Shown: positions 1 through 7,275 of the stretch, in pieces
Layout: the number at the start of each line of letters is the position of its first letter
How positions within the stretch are numbered: position 1 is the first letter of the stretch
Source of the DNA: JBEBVQ01 sp964636205
GTDB taxonomy: Bacteria; Bacteroidota; Bacteroidia; Chitinophagales; Chitinophagaceae
Reading direction: 5' to 3'
Assembly: GCA_964636205.1 (NCBI GenBank)
Contig: CAZWPF010000087.1
Coordinates: forward strand, 1-11,215
DNA: 11,215 nucleotides
Program-made: the position numbers and the translations under genes
Notes under the pieces: generated by a model
What the model was told of the DNA's origin: nothing
The model's database searches: none
What the model saw: the letters and a program-made list of their open reading frames with translations, nothing else

Positions 1-56
1 GTCAGTTTTCCATGATAGTGTACACGAACTGTGTCACCTTGCTTTGCTTGTGGCAT
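1..56 (-). CDS. FKBP-type peptidyl-prolyl cis-trans isomerase, N-terminal fragment
   Basis: Read on the minus strand, an ATG at 56-54 opens a frame that stays open to the left edge and encodes MPQAKQGDTVRVHYHGKL followed by T. The pattern 'A-K-x-G-D-T-V-x-V-H-Y-x-G-x-L' is the opening strand of FKBP-fold prolyl isomerases of the SlyD-like, cytoplasmic type. These enzymes catalyse cis-trans isomerisation of Xaa-Pro bonds and often act as folding chaperones. There is no signal peptide, since the frame goes straight into the FKBP strand, so a cytosolic protein is likely. Only 18 full codons are visible, so active-site residues and any SlyD insert-in-flap domain cannot be checked. It is transcribed divergently from the NamZ gene. 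Too short for the supplied ORF calls, but the motif is distinctive. Confidence 0.72.
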   Translation of the reverse strand, partial: MPQAKQGDTVRVHYHGKL

Positions 57-119
57 AAAATGTAATTTAATAAATGGATAAAACCTGCAAGGTACATCAA
101 TATATTAAAAACACGGGAT

Positions 120-127
120 TATCTTTG
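120..127 (+). promoter_or_regulatory. Bacteroidota-type -7 promoter box for the NamZ operon
   Basis: TATCTTTG matches the phylum's -7 consensus TAnnTTTG at every defined position. It ends 24 nt before the ATG at 152, so transcription would begin at about 133-135 with a leader of roughly 18 nt. No convincing TTG/TTTG -33 element lies 17-23 nt upstream. The box lies inside the longer reading frame that begins at 74, so if it is real it favours 152 as the translation start. Confidence 0.45.
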
Positions 128-151
128 AGCTTCGATAAAAATATTCCCGCC

Positions 152-1351
152 ATGTACCTGCTTCATCTATATAAAACATATAAAAAACACGCCGTCAACC
201 TGTTCTTTATACTTTTTTGCTGTCTGCCCTTGCTGACTGCAGCTCAAAAACCGGTACCCGGTGCCTACAAATTTCATTATTACCTGCCACTGACTGAGCA
301 GAAAAATATTGCACTGATCATTAACCAGACCTCTATGGTCGAGAATAGGCTTCTACTTGACACCCTCCTCAGTCGTGGCGTGCAAGTAAAGAAAGTTTTC
401 GCCCCGGAACATGGATTCAGAGGTCTGGCTGACGCGGGCGCTCACATTAAAAACGATCGAGACAGCGCCACCGGCCTCCCTGTAATCTCTTTGTATGGCA
501 ACAATAAAAAACCAAAAAAAGAACACCTCGCAGATGTGGATATAGTCATTTATGATCTCCAAGATGTAGGAGTGCGTTTTTATACCTATATCTCAACGCT
601 CCAATATGCCATGGAAGCCTGCGCCGCTGAGGGCAAAACGCTCATCGTTTTGGACCGTCCCAACCCAAATGGATTTTACGTGGACGGACCGGTGCTAGAC
701 ACTTCTCTAAAATCCTTCGTGGGGATGCAGCCAATTCCCATCGTTTATGGGATGACTGCAGGAGAATATGCACTGATGCTGCAAGGAGAAAAATGGTTTG
801 AAGGCGCTGAAGATTTAAATCTGATTGTCGTCAGCTGCGACAACTATGATCATAACACTAAATATGATCTCCCTATACCACCATCCCCCAACCTAAAAAC
901 TGCCAACGCTGTATATTGGTATCCCTCGCTCTGCCTGTTCGAAGGCACTACGGTAAGCGTCGGACGAGGAACGGAAATTCCATTCGAACAATGGGGGCAC
1001 CCGGCTTTCAAAGGCAAAACCAATTATAACTTTCAACCGATTAGCCGGGTAGGTGCCACAAAGCCATTACACGAGGGCATGGTTTGCTACGGTAGAAAAA
1101 TGCCCGCCAATACGAAAGCTGCCCACCATTTCACCCTTGCACCTTTACTCGAAGCCTATCAATGGCATCCCGAAAAATCGAAATTCTTCAACCGCAACAA
1201 CTTTTTTGAAAAATTAGCAGGCAACAACGAACTGAGAAAACAAGTAGAACAGGGCCTCTCTGAAGAACAAATTCGAGCCACCTGGCAAAAAGATTTGGAG
1301 CGGTTCCGAAAAATCAGAAAAAAGTATTTGCTCTATCCTGATTTTGAATAA
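152..1351 (+). CDS. Exo-beta-N-acetylmuramidase NamZ family (DUF1343, GH171), secreted
   Basis: NamZ-family enzymes (glycoside hydrolase family 171, formerly DUF1343) remove terminal N-acetylmuramic acid from the non-reducing end of peptidoglycan fragments, in cell-wall recycling or MurNAc scavenging. Family blocks seen here, numbered from the alternative ATG at 74: NQTS (84-87), APEHGFRG (110-117, whose Glu is a candidate catalytic residue), DLQDVGVRFYTY (161-172), DRPNPNG (194-200), PPSPNL (269-274) and LFEGT..SVGRGTEIPFE (288-305). The open frame begins at 74 (425 residues), but I prefer ATG 152 (399 residues). That start gives a standard signal peptide: a Lys-rich n-region, the hydrophobic stretch VNLFFILFCCLPLL, then TAA|Q for signal peptidase I. 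The 26 extra residues from 74 are polar and overlap a -7 promoter box. The product is therefore likely periplasmic. The next gene starts 18 nt downstream on the same strand, consistent with an operon. Family call is firm; substrate is inferred from the family. Confidence 0.92.
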   Translation: MYLLHLYKTYKKHAVNLFFILFCCLPLLTAAQKPVPGAYKFHYYLPLTEQKNIALIINQTSMVENRLLLDTLLSRGVQVKKVFAPEHGFRGLADAGAHIKNDRDSATGLPVISLYGNNKKPKKEHLADVDIVIYDLQDVGVRFYTYISTLQYAMEACAAEGKTLIVLDRPNPNGFYVDGPVLDTSLKSFVGMQPIPIVYGMTAGEYALMLQGEKWFEGAEDLNLIVVSCDNYDHNTKYDLPIPPSPNLKTANAVYWYPSLCLFEGTTVSVGRGTEIPFEQWGHPAFKGKTNYNFQPISRVGATKPLHEGMVCYGRKMPANTKAAHHFTLAPLLEAYQWHPEKSKFFNRNNFFEKLAGNNELRKQVEQGLSEEQIRATWQKDLERFRKIRKKYLLYPDFE

Positions 1352-1369
1352 CCCTGTCTGACCATTTTC

Positions 1370-4300
1370 ATGCAACAATTGTTTACGCTTATCTACGATC
1401 TGCTCCACAGCCGGAAAAAATTTTTCTGGCTGGTGTTCCTTTCGTCACTTGCTATCTGGATCTTTTTTGCTGCCCAGATTAATCTGAAGCAAGATATCGC
1501 CGATATGCTGCCCGACGATGAAGGCATTCAGGCGATGAATGAAGTAATGGGAAAAACAGAAACCGGTGAACAATTGATCTTTCTAATCGCCGACAGAGAA
1601 GGAAGTACTCCCGACCCCGATGAACTCGCTATTGCAGCCAGAGATTTGGCAACCACAATCAAAAATGATTGCCATCCCTGGATTGACAGCCTGATTTTGG
1701 AACCAGGAGGCGAATCTATAGAAGAAGCCATCCTATCCATTATCCAAAACCATCTGCCGGTATTTCTTACCGACGATGACTACCGGAAGATCGATGAAAT
1801 GCTCGATCCTGAAAGCGTCGATAACCGAATGGCTAATACCAAAAAATTGCTGATATCACCCGCCAGTGTTATCTACAAAAAAATGGTGGCCAACGATCCG
1901 ATTGGTATGTCGAATCTGGTATGGCAAAAATTACAAACGCTCCAAACTGAAAATAGCTACGAAATCTACAATGGATACCTTTATTCTGATAGTGGCAGGA
2001 AATTAAACTTCTTTCTCCGACCTAAATACAAAGCGGCTGAAACCGGTAAAAACAGGGAATTTATAAACGTATTAAATCAGTCCATCGAAAACTGGATGAA
2101 GGCTTCCCCCCAATGGGAAGTTTACTACTTCGGTGGCCCTGCAGTTGCAGCCGGAAATGCGGCGCAAATGCAATCAGATACCATCCTTACGCTTTCACTC
2201 ACAATTATCCTGCTAATAGCTGTCACTTATTACTTCTTCAGGCGAAAACGAATTCCAATTCTTTTGCTGATTCCGGTAGTGTATGGTGCCGCGATGGGAT
2301 TGGGATTGGCCTATCTGATCCAGGGCTCCATGTCGGTAATCGCTCTGGGGGCAGGTGCCATTATCCTAGGAATTGCCATCGATTTCTCGATCCATTTTTT
2401 GGCACATGCCAGAACAAGTGGGGACCTCCGCGAAACAGTCAGCCAACTCGCGCACCCGCTTACTATCGGTAGCTTCACCACAATAGCAGCATTTCTTTCT
2501 TTACAGTTAGCAGATACCCCACTGCTCAATGATCTCGGATTATTCGCAGCGGCCAGTCTAACCGGTGCAGCACTCTGTACGCTTATCTTCTTGCCACACC
2601 TGCCTTTGGGAACTATCGAGAGAAAACACCCCCCAACCTTATTCGACAAATTTGCGGGTTTGCAGCCGGAAAAAAACAAAATACTCATTCTAGTTATCCT
2701 TTGCATCACACCGATATTATTATATTTCAGCTTCGGGGTCGGATTCGACAACAATCTGATGAATTTAAATTATCTCTCTCCTCAACTGAAAAAAGCCCAG
2801 GAGGAAGTGAGCAAGGAAAATGCAGCGGCCCTCAGCTCCATGTTCGTCATATCGAATGCCAAAGAATTTTCAGAAGCACTGGAAAAACTGGAAGCCGCAC
2901 AGTATAAGATCGATAGTCTGACTAATTCCGGTACGATTCGAGCAACCCATAACCCCGTTACCCTGATACCCTCGAACAATACACAAATCAAGCGTATTGA
3001 AAAATGGCAGCATTACTGGACTGATGAACGGAAACAACATGTAACACAAGTCATTCATACAGCAGCGCTCAACAATGGTTTTAATAAACGCGCCTTCGAG
3101 AATTTCACCGAAGGACTGACCAAGCCGGTGGCAGCACTGGATAGCGGCGATATTGCAATTCTGAAAAGATTATTTCCCGCCGGCTTTGCAACTAGCGATA
3201 CAGGAAATTATATAATTGCATCCCTGCAGGTACCCGAAGAATATCGATCGACGGTAATGGAACAATTGAAAACTATTCCCGAAATCACTGTCACCGATCG
3301 TCAGCAGGGAGCTGTCGCATTATTGCGCATTTTAAACGATGATTTCAACAATATAGCGCTTTATAGTTCACTGATCGTTTTCTTCGCCCTGCTCATCGGG
3401 TATGGAAGAATAGAACTGGCAATTATGTCTTTCCTGCCGATGGCAATTTCCTGGATTTGGATCCTAGGAATTATGGCTTTACTCGGTTTGGAATTCAATA
3501 TTGTTAACATTATTATCAGCACCCTGATTTTCGGTCTGGGAGATGACTATACAATTTTCACTACCGACGGACTCATTGAAAAATATAAGAAAGGTACCAA
3601 CAAATTGAAATCTGTAAGGGCTGCAGTGTATCTTTCCGTGGTTACGGTTATCATCGGACTCGGTGTTTTACTATTGGCGAAACACCCTGCACTGAAATCC
3701 ATCGCATTTATTTCTGTAGTAGGGATTATCTGTGTGGTATTTATCTCGCAAACATTACAGCCATTCCTGTTCAACTTGTGGATCCAAAATCGAGCGGATA
3801 AAAGATTGATGCCCCTTACTCTTTGGTCGATCCTGAAATCTCTATTTGCTTTCGTCTATTTCGTAATTGGTTCTATCGTCCTTACCATCATCGGGTTTAT
3901 ATGCACTCGCCTCTGGCCAATAAACAAACTCAACGGCCGCAAGTTTTTTCATCTTGCTATCAAATGGTATTCGTGGAGCATGATGTATGTCATGGGGAAT
4001 GTACGCAAGCGAATTCTAAACAAAGAACTATTGCAATATGATAAGCCTGCAATTTATATAGCGAACCACTCATCGTTTATTGATATACTTTGTATACTCA
4101 GTCTGCACCCCCGGCTGGTCATGCTCACCAACAAATGGGTTTGGAATTCCCCCATATTTGGAGCTTTGATAAGAATGGCTCAATTCTATCCCGTTGTAGA
4201 TGGAGTGGCCGACAATCTCGATCCGATGCGCAAGCTTGTCAATGAAGGCTATTCGATTATGATTTTTCCGGAAGGCACACGATCAGAAACAGGTCGGATC

Positions 4301-5203
4301 AAACGCTTTCATAAAGGTGCTTTCTATCTAGCAGAACAACTTCAATTAAGCATTATCCCGATTCTATTACATGGCTTCCATTATACCATGCAAAAAGGAG
4401 ATTGGTTGTTGAAAGATGGCTCCATTACCATCAAAATATATCCGGAAATAAAATCGGACGATCCACAATTCGGCAACAACTATAGTGAGCGAGCACGCTA
4501 TATTGGGCGTTGGATGCGCGCAGAGCTGACTCAATTTAAGGAGCAAAATGAGACTCCAACTTATTTCCGGGAGCAGCTAATCAGAAGTTATACTTATAAA
4601 GGCCCTGTTCTGGAATGGTATTGCCGTATTAAAACTAAGCTAGACGGGAATTATGAGTTATACCATAGTCTGATTCCGAAAGTGGGAAGATTCTACGATC
4701 TCGGTTGTGGATATGGCTACATGAGTTATTTGCTACACTGGGCAGCACCCGAACGAATTATCACAGGGGTTGACTACGATGCGGAAAAAATAGAGACAGC
4801 TGCTCATAATTATTTACGCGATGAGCAGATCAATTTTGTCCATGCTGACCTTGTGGAGCATGCGCTTGAACCGGCTGACGGTATTTTTATTATTGATATG
4901 CTACATTACCTATTACCGGAACAACAAAAATCTTTGCTCGAAAAATCCACTGCAGCCCTTAATCCTGGCGGCAAATTGATCGTCAGGGACGGGGTGAAAG
5001 AACTGGAGCAGCGGCATGCTACTACCAGACTGACTGAGGTGTTATCCACGAAGGTTGTCAGCTTCAATAAAACACAGAACGAGTTACACTTTATTAGTCG
5101 TGCTTTTATGGAAGAGTTCGCCAACCGGCATGGACTGAAACTGGAGATTATTGACCCCGGAAAAATCACCTCCAACTTGGTCTTTGTGATGAGTAAGCAG
5201 TAA
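1370..5203 (+). CDS. MMPL/RND transporter + PlsC lysophospholipid acyltransferase + class I SAM methyltransferase fusion
   Basis: One 1277-residue polypeptide with three parts. (a) Residues about 1-820 are an MMPL/RND-type exporter with the usual duplication: an N-terminal membrane segment (about 17-33), a large periplasmic loop, then a membrane bundle containing GIAIDFSIHF (Asp338). This repeats with a membrane segment near 437-455, a second loop, and a bundle containing GLGDDYTIF (Asp725/Asp726); the acidic residues fit proton coupling. (b) After one or two more hydrophobic segments (about 825-845) comes a PlsC-type acyltransferase, with NHSSFID giving the catalytic HX4D pair (His900, Asp905) and FPEGTRS (966-972). 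(c) Residues about 1080-1277 are a class I SAM methyltransferase: FYDLGCGYGY (SAM-binding, near 1110), GVDYD, HADL, and LNPGGKLIVRDG. All signature residues are present, so each part looks active. I recall this three-part architecture from Bacteroidota lipid or aryl-polyene/flexirubin-type loci, but no ketosynthase or ACP gene lies here. A role in acylating, methylating and exporting an envelope lipid is inferred. It follows the NamZ gene by 18 nt. Confidence 0.9.
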   Translation: MQQLFTLIYDLLHSRKKFFWLVFLSSLAIWIFFAAQINLKQDIADMLPDDEGIQAMNEVMGKTETGEQLIFLIADREGSTPDPDELAIAARDLATTIKNDCHPWIDSLILEPGGESIEEAILSIIQNHLPVFLTDDDYRKIDEMLDPESVDNRMANTKKLLISPASVIYKKMVANDPIGMSNLVWQKLQTLQTENSYEIYNGYLYSDSGRKLNFFLRPKYKAAETGKNREFINVLNQSIENWMKASPQWEVYYFGGPAVAAGNAAQMQSDTILTLSLTIILLIAVTYYFFRRKRIPILLLIPVVYGAAMGLGLAYLIQGSMSVIALGAGAIILGIAIDFSIHFLAHARTSGDLRETVSQLAHPLTIGSFTTIAAFLSLQLADTPLLNDLGLFAAASLTGAALCTLIFLPHLPLGTIERKHPPTLFDKFAGLQPEKNKILILVILCITPILLYFSFGVGFDNNLMNLNYLSPQLKKAQEEVSKENAAALSSMFVISNAKEFSEALEKLEAAQYKIDSLTNSGTIRATHNPVTLIPSNNTQIKRIEKWQHYWTDERKQHVTQVIHTAALNNGFNKRAFENFTEGLTKPVAALDSGDIAILKRLFPAGFATSDTGNYIIASLQVPEEYRSTVMEQLKTIPEITVTDRQQGAVALLRILNDDFNNIALYSSLIVFFALLIGYGRIELAIMSFLPMAISWIWILGIMALLGLEFNIVNIIISTLIFGLGDDYTIFTTDGLIEKYKKGTNKLKSVRAAVYLSVVTVIIGLGVLLLAKHPALKSIAFISVVGIICVVFISQTLQPFLFNLWIQNRADKRLMPLTLWSILKSLFAFVYFVIGSIVLTIIGFICTRLWPINKLNGRKFFHLAIKWYSWSMMYVMGNVRKRILNKELLQYDKPAIYIANHSSFIDILCILSLHPRLVMLTNKWVWNSPIFGALIRMAQFYPVVDGVADNLDPMRKLVNEGYSIMIFPEGTRSETGRIKRFHKGAFYLAEQLQLSIIPILLHGFHYTMQKGDWLLKDGSITIKIYPEIKSDDPQFGNNYSERARYIGRWMRAELTQFKEQNETPTYFREQLIRSYTYKGPVLEWYCRIKTKLDGNYELYHSLIPKVGRFYDLGCGYGYMSYLLHWAAPERIITGVDYDAEKIETAAHNYLRDEQINFVHADLVEHALEPADGIFIIDMLHYLLPEQQKSLLEKSTAALNPGGKLIVRDGVKELEQRHATTRLTEVLSTKVVSFNKTQNELHFISRAFMEEFANRHGLKLEIIDPGKITSNLVFVMSKQ

Positions 5204-5279
5204 ATATTCAAGGCGGCGATTCCGGAGGCGTGCGACATACCACAGGGACTAATTTTTCAAACCCTGATTCTCAATCACT
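5204..5279. other. Convergent intergenic left flank of the assembly gap
   Basis: These 76 nt follow the stop of the fusion gene and run into the Ns. Both flanking genes point toward this region, so a bidirectional terminator is expected. The only candidate visible is a weak inverted repeat, CAGGG...CCCTG (5243-5266), with a 14-nt spacer and no clear T-tract after it, too weak to call a terminator. No coding signal is evident apart from a short minus-strand frame ending at 5249 that continues into the Ns. Confidence 0.4.
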
Positions 5280-5379
5280 NNNNNNNNNNNNNNNNNNNNN
5301 NNNNNNNNNNNNNNNNNNNNNNNNNNNNNNNNNNNNNNNNNNNNNNNNNNNNNNNNNNNNNNNNNNNNNNNNNNNNNNN
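5280..5379. other. Assembly gap of 100 Ns
   Basis: Exactly 100 consecutive N characters. This length is a common placeholder for a gap of unknown size, so the true distance between the fusion gene and the TMTC-like gene is not known. The right edge abuts a tandem repeat, which is a plausible reason for assembly failure. Any ORF running through this block, on either strand, is an artefact or unresolvable. Confidence 0.97.
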
Positions 5380-5389
5380 TCTCTGTCTG

Positions 5390-5435
5390 TTTCTCGCGTA
5401 GCGAATCCTCTCTTTCTCGCGCAGCGATTACTCTC
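5390..5435. repeat. Two tandem copies of a 23-nt repeat next to the gap
   Basis: Copy 1 (5390-5412) and copy 2 (5413-5435) are directly adjacent and identical at 20 of 23 positions, differing at unit positions 10, 16 and 18. Each unit begins TTTCTCGCG, ends in CTCTC, and holds a small inverted repeat (TCGC-GTA-GCGA in copy 1, TCGC-GCA-GCGA in copy 2). The 23-nt period is not a multiple of three, so this is a DNA-level repeat and not a protein repeat. TCTC at 5380-5383, touching the Ns, could be the end of a further copy. The array may continue into the gap. It sits immediately beyond the stop of the TMTC-like gene. Confidence 0.75.
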
Positions 5436-5439
5436 TCCA

Positions 5440-7083
5440 TTACGGCATTCTTTGCATTATTGCCGGATCTATAGGAATCCTCATTTTTTGCATCTTACTT
5501 GCCTGTTGCCGGGCAGCTTCTATTTCACCCATATCGATGTAAAGCAACAACAGATTTGAATGAGCAGGAGCATTACTCGGATCATGCTCCAGAAAGGCTT
5601 CCATGTATCTGGCAGCAGTTTGAAAATCTCGTCTTTCAAATGCGATACGAGCCAAATGGAAATCACACTCGTAGTAGCCTGAGTGGTTCTTTTCCTTTAA
5701 AAAATGCTGCTCCGCCTTATCAATCGAATCCTGTTCCAACATCATCAAACCATAATAGTAATTCAGGTATTTTTCATCCGGATTTATAGCATAAGCGCGA
5801 CGAATTAATGCATATTTATTAGGGCGACCATCCGCGCGTGCACCGTACATCATTAATGCATATGCAGAGTTGGGCGAGGTTTCAGCCGCCTGCCTCCAAA
5901 ATACCACCGGGTCCGCAAAATTTCGTTGATGTTTGTAATTCAATAATGCCAGTCCGACACAATAAATCAACACAATAAAAAGCATTTGCCTCCCTTGAAA
6001 CTTGTTCCTAAACAACACTGTTTGAGATGCGAATAGTAGCATTCCCGTCATAGGCAAATACAACCGATGCTCGAAGGCTTGTTCATTTATGGTATATGGT
6101 ACCAACAAGGCCGGCGTAAGAAAAATCAGAAACACCAGCACTCCGGTGATCATTATACGGGCATCATTCTTTCGCGAGAGCCAAACTATTAACCCTAAAA
6201 ACAGTATTGCGAGAAAACCATAGAAGTACACCGTATCCTGCTGAACGGGGAATACGCTTAAATTGAATGGCAGTATGATCTTACCGATGTACTGCACTAC
6301 GAGTGGAATTCTCGTAAATAAATTATTGATCGCACCGGAGATATCCAGAGGCACAGACTGCACGGTTGCAGAAGACTTGACCCACAAATAAAATGCATAT
6401 CCTAATGCCCAGGCAATCAATAAAATTCTAAATCGATTATTTTTCCAACTTACCTTCCTCAATACCAGTAATAACACCAACCCCGCCAAGGGCGCCAGTA
6501 AAGCCGTCTCCTTTGTAAATAATGCGCAAGCCAGTCCTATTGCTGAAACCAAGATGTCCACCAGTCGTCCTCTGTCAACATAATTAATGGAAGTAATGAG
6601 AAAAATAAAAGTAAAAATCGCCAATAGGGTATCGTTTCGACCGGGTATCCAGGTAACGGCTTGAGTAAGTACAGGGTGAATGGCAAAGATCAGACATAAC
6701 CAAAATGCATTTGTTCGCTGCACATCCAGTTTAATAAACAATCTGAACAATAGGATTGTGCTCAATAAATGTAAAATGATATTGACCAAATGATAGCCCT
6801 GTAAATTCTGTCCACTCAATTGATAATTGAGTAAAATGCTATTCACCATTAGTGGCCGATAGTAGGTATCGTCCGTTTCATGGAAAACACCTCTTGTGAA
6901 GGATGTAAAAAAGTTGGACAGGTCCTCATTATACGCCTGATTTTCCTGGATAAAAATCGAGTCATCAAGTTGAGTAAATCCAAGATTCAATGTCGGAAAA
7001 TAGACAATAGCAATGGCCACCGTCAACCATAGCAAGGGGTATTTAATCCGAAATTTCGCAGTTGAACCCGAGTTTTCGCTCAT
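5440..7083 (-). CDS. TMTC-like GT-C membrane glycosyltransferase with C-terminal TPR repeats
   Basis: A 547-residue protein with about nine to eleven hydrophobic segments over residues 15-380, followed by a soluble tail. The N-terminal half has landmarks of the GT-C fold as seen in TMTC and related O-mannosyltransferase-like proteins: an LDD acidic pair in the first loop (Asp40/Asp41), YYRPL (74-78), HLVNIILHLL (98-107), HPVLTQAVTWIPGRND (136-151) and FTKET (189-193). Residues about 400-535 form two to four TPR-like helical pairs, for example YYYGLMMLEQDSIDKAEQHF (442-461) and FHLARIAFERRDFQTAARYM (475-494). GT-C enzymes transfer sugars from polyprenyl-phosphate donors on the periplasmic side, and the TPR tail would be a protein-docking surface. 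Bacterial members are mostly uncharacterised, so sugar and acceptor are unknown. The gene is convergent with the fusion gene and divergent from the receptor gene. Its stop TAA (5442-5440) overlaps a possible ATG of a further minus-strand frame that enters the assembly gap. Confidence 0.8.
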   Translation of the reverse strand: MSENSGSTAKFRIKYPLLWLTVAIAIVYFPTLNLGFTQLDDSIFIQENQAYNEDLSNFFTSFTRGVFHETDDTYYRPLMVNSILLNYQLSGQNLQGYHLVNIILHLLSTILLFRLFIKLDVQRTNAFWLCLIFAIHPVLTQAVTWIPGRNDTLLAIFTFIFLITSINYVDRGRLVDILVSAIGLACALFTKETALLAPLAGLVLLLVLRKVSWKNNRFRILLIAWALGYAFYLWVKSSATVQSVPLDISGAINNLFTRIPLVVQYIGKIILPFNLSVFPVQQDTVYFYGFLAILFLGLIVWLSRKNDARIMITGVLVFLIFLTPALLVPYTINEQAFEHRLYLPMTGMLLFASQTVLFRNKFQGRQMLFIVLIYCVGLALLNYKHQRNFADPVVFWRQAAETSPNSAYALMMYGARADGRPNKYALIRRAYAINPDEKYLNYYYGLMMLEQDSIDKAEQHFLKEKNHSGYYECDFHLARIAFERRDFQTAARYMEAFLEHDPSNAPAHSNLLLLYIDMGEIEAARQQASKMQKMRIPIDPAIMQRMP

Positions 7084-7102
7084 ACATACAATGATTAGTC
7101 CC

Positions 7103-7110
7103 GAAATTTA
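7103..7110 (-). promoter_or_regulatory. Possible -7 box for the TMTC-like gene
   Basis: On the minus strand this reads TAAATTTC, seven of eight positions against TAnnTTTG allowing the two free bases. It lies 19 nt upstream of the ATG at 7083, a suitable distance for a short leader. There is no TTG element at the expected spacing, so this is a weak candidate based on position and partial match only. Confidence 0.25.
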
Positions 7111-7222
7111 ACACATTTTATCCTCCATACATAAACATACACATTCCATATTTTTAAGAGATCCATCCATACTCTACCTGTAATAGAAAAAGTGGTCGAT
7201 TTACAGCAGCTTCATTCTGCAA

Positions 7223-7251
7223 TTGTTGTTGCTTAAATTCCAATAAGTTTA
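7223..7251 (+). promoter_or_regulatory. Possible promoter for the TonB-dependent receptor
   Basis: TTG (7223-7225) is followed after 18 nt by TAAGTTTA (7244-7251), which differs from the Bacteroidota -7 consensus TAnnTTTG only at the last base. Transcription would start near 7257, about 19 nt before the ATG at 7276. Other TTG triplets follow at 7226 and 7229, so the exact -33 element is ambiguous. The rest of the 192-nt divergent spacer (7084-7275) shows nothing else I can support. Confidence 0.4.
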
Positions 7252-7275
7252 TACATTAGTTCAAAACACTAAAGC

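Noticed and set aside
2113..2472. ORF of 119 codons in another frame inside the fusion gene
   Set aside because: It lies wholly within the MMPL coding sequence, has low-complexity, Cys-, Ser- and Pro-rich composition and no recognisable motif.
2311..2754. Minus-strand ORF of 147 codons
   Set aside because: Antisense shadow of the MMPL domain with no motif and no promoter.
4906..5238. Minus-strand ORF of 110 codons
   Set aside because: Antisense to the methyltransferase domain with no recognisable family signal.
5243..5266. CAGGG...CCCTG inverted repeat as a terminator
   Set aside because: Five-base stem with a 14-nt spacer and no T-tract after it; too weak to support.
5390..5435. CRISPR array
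   Set aside because: The two 23-nt units are directly adjacent with no spacers and there are no cas genes nearby, so they form a plain tandem repeat.
5230..5559. Plus-strand ORF of 109 codons spanning the gap
   Set aside because: It is open only because the 100 Ns carry no stop codons, and it overlaps the end of the well-supported TMTC-like gene on the other strand.
5245..7102. GGGACTAAT at 5245-5253 and its inverted copy at 7094-7102 flanking the TMTC-like gene, as if ends of a mobile element
   Set aside because: The match is only 9 nt, does not extend, and a 9-mer match between regions of this size is expected by chance. No transposase or target-site duplication is present.
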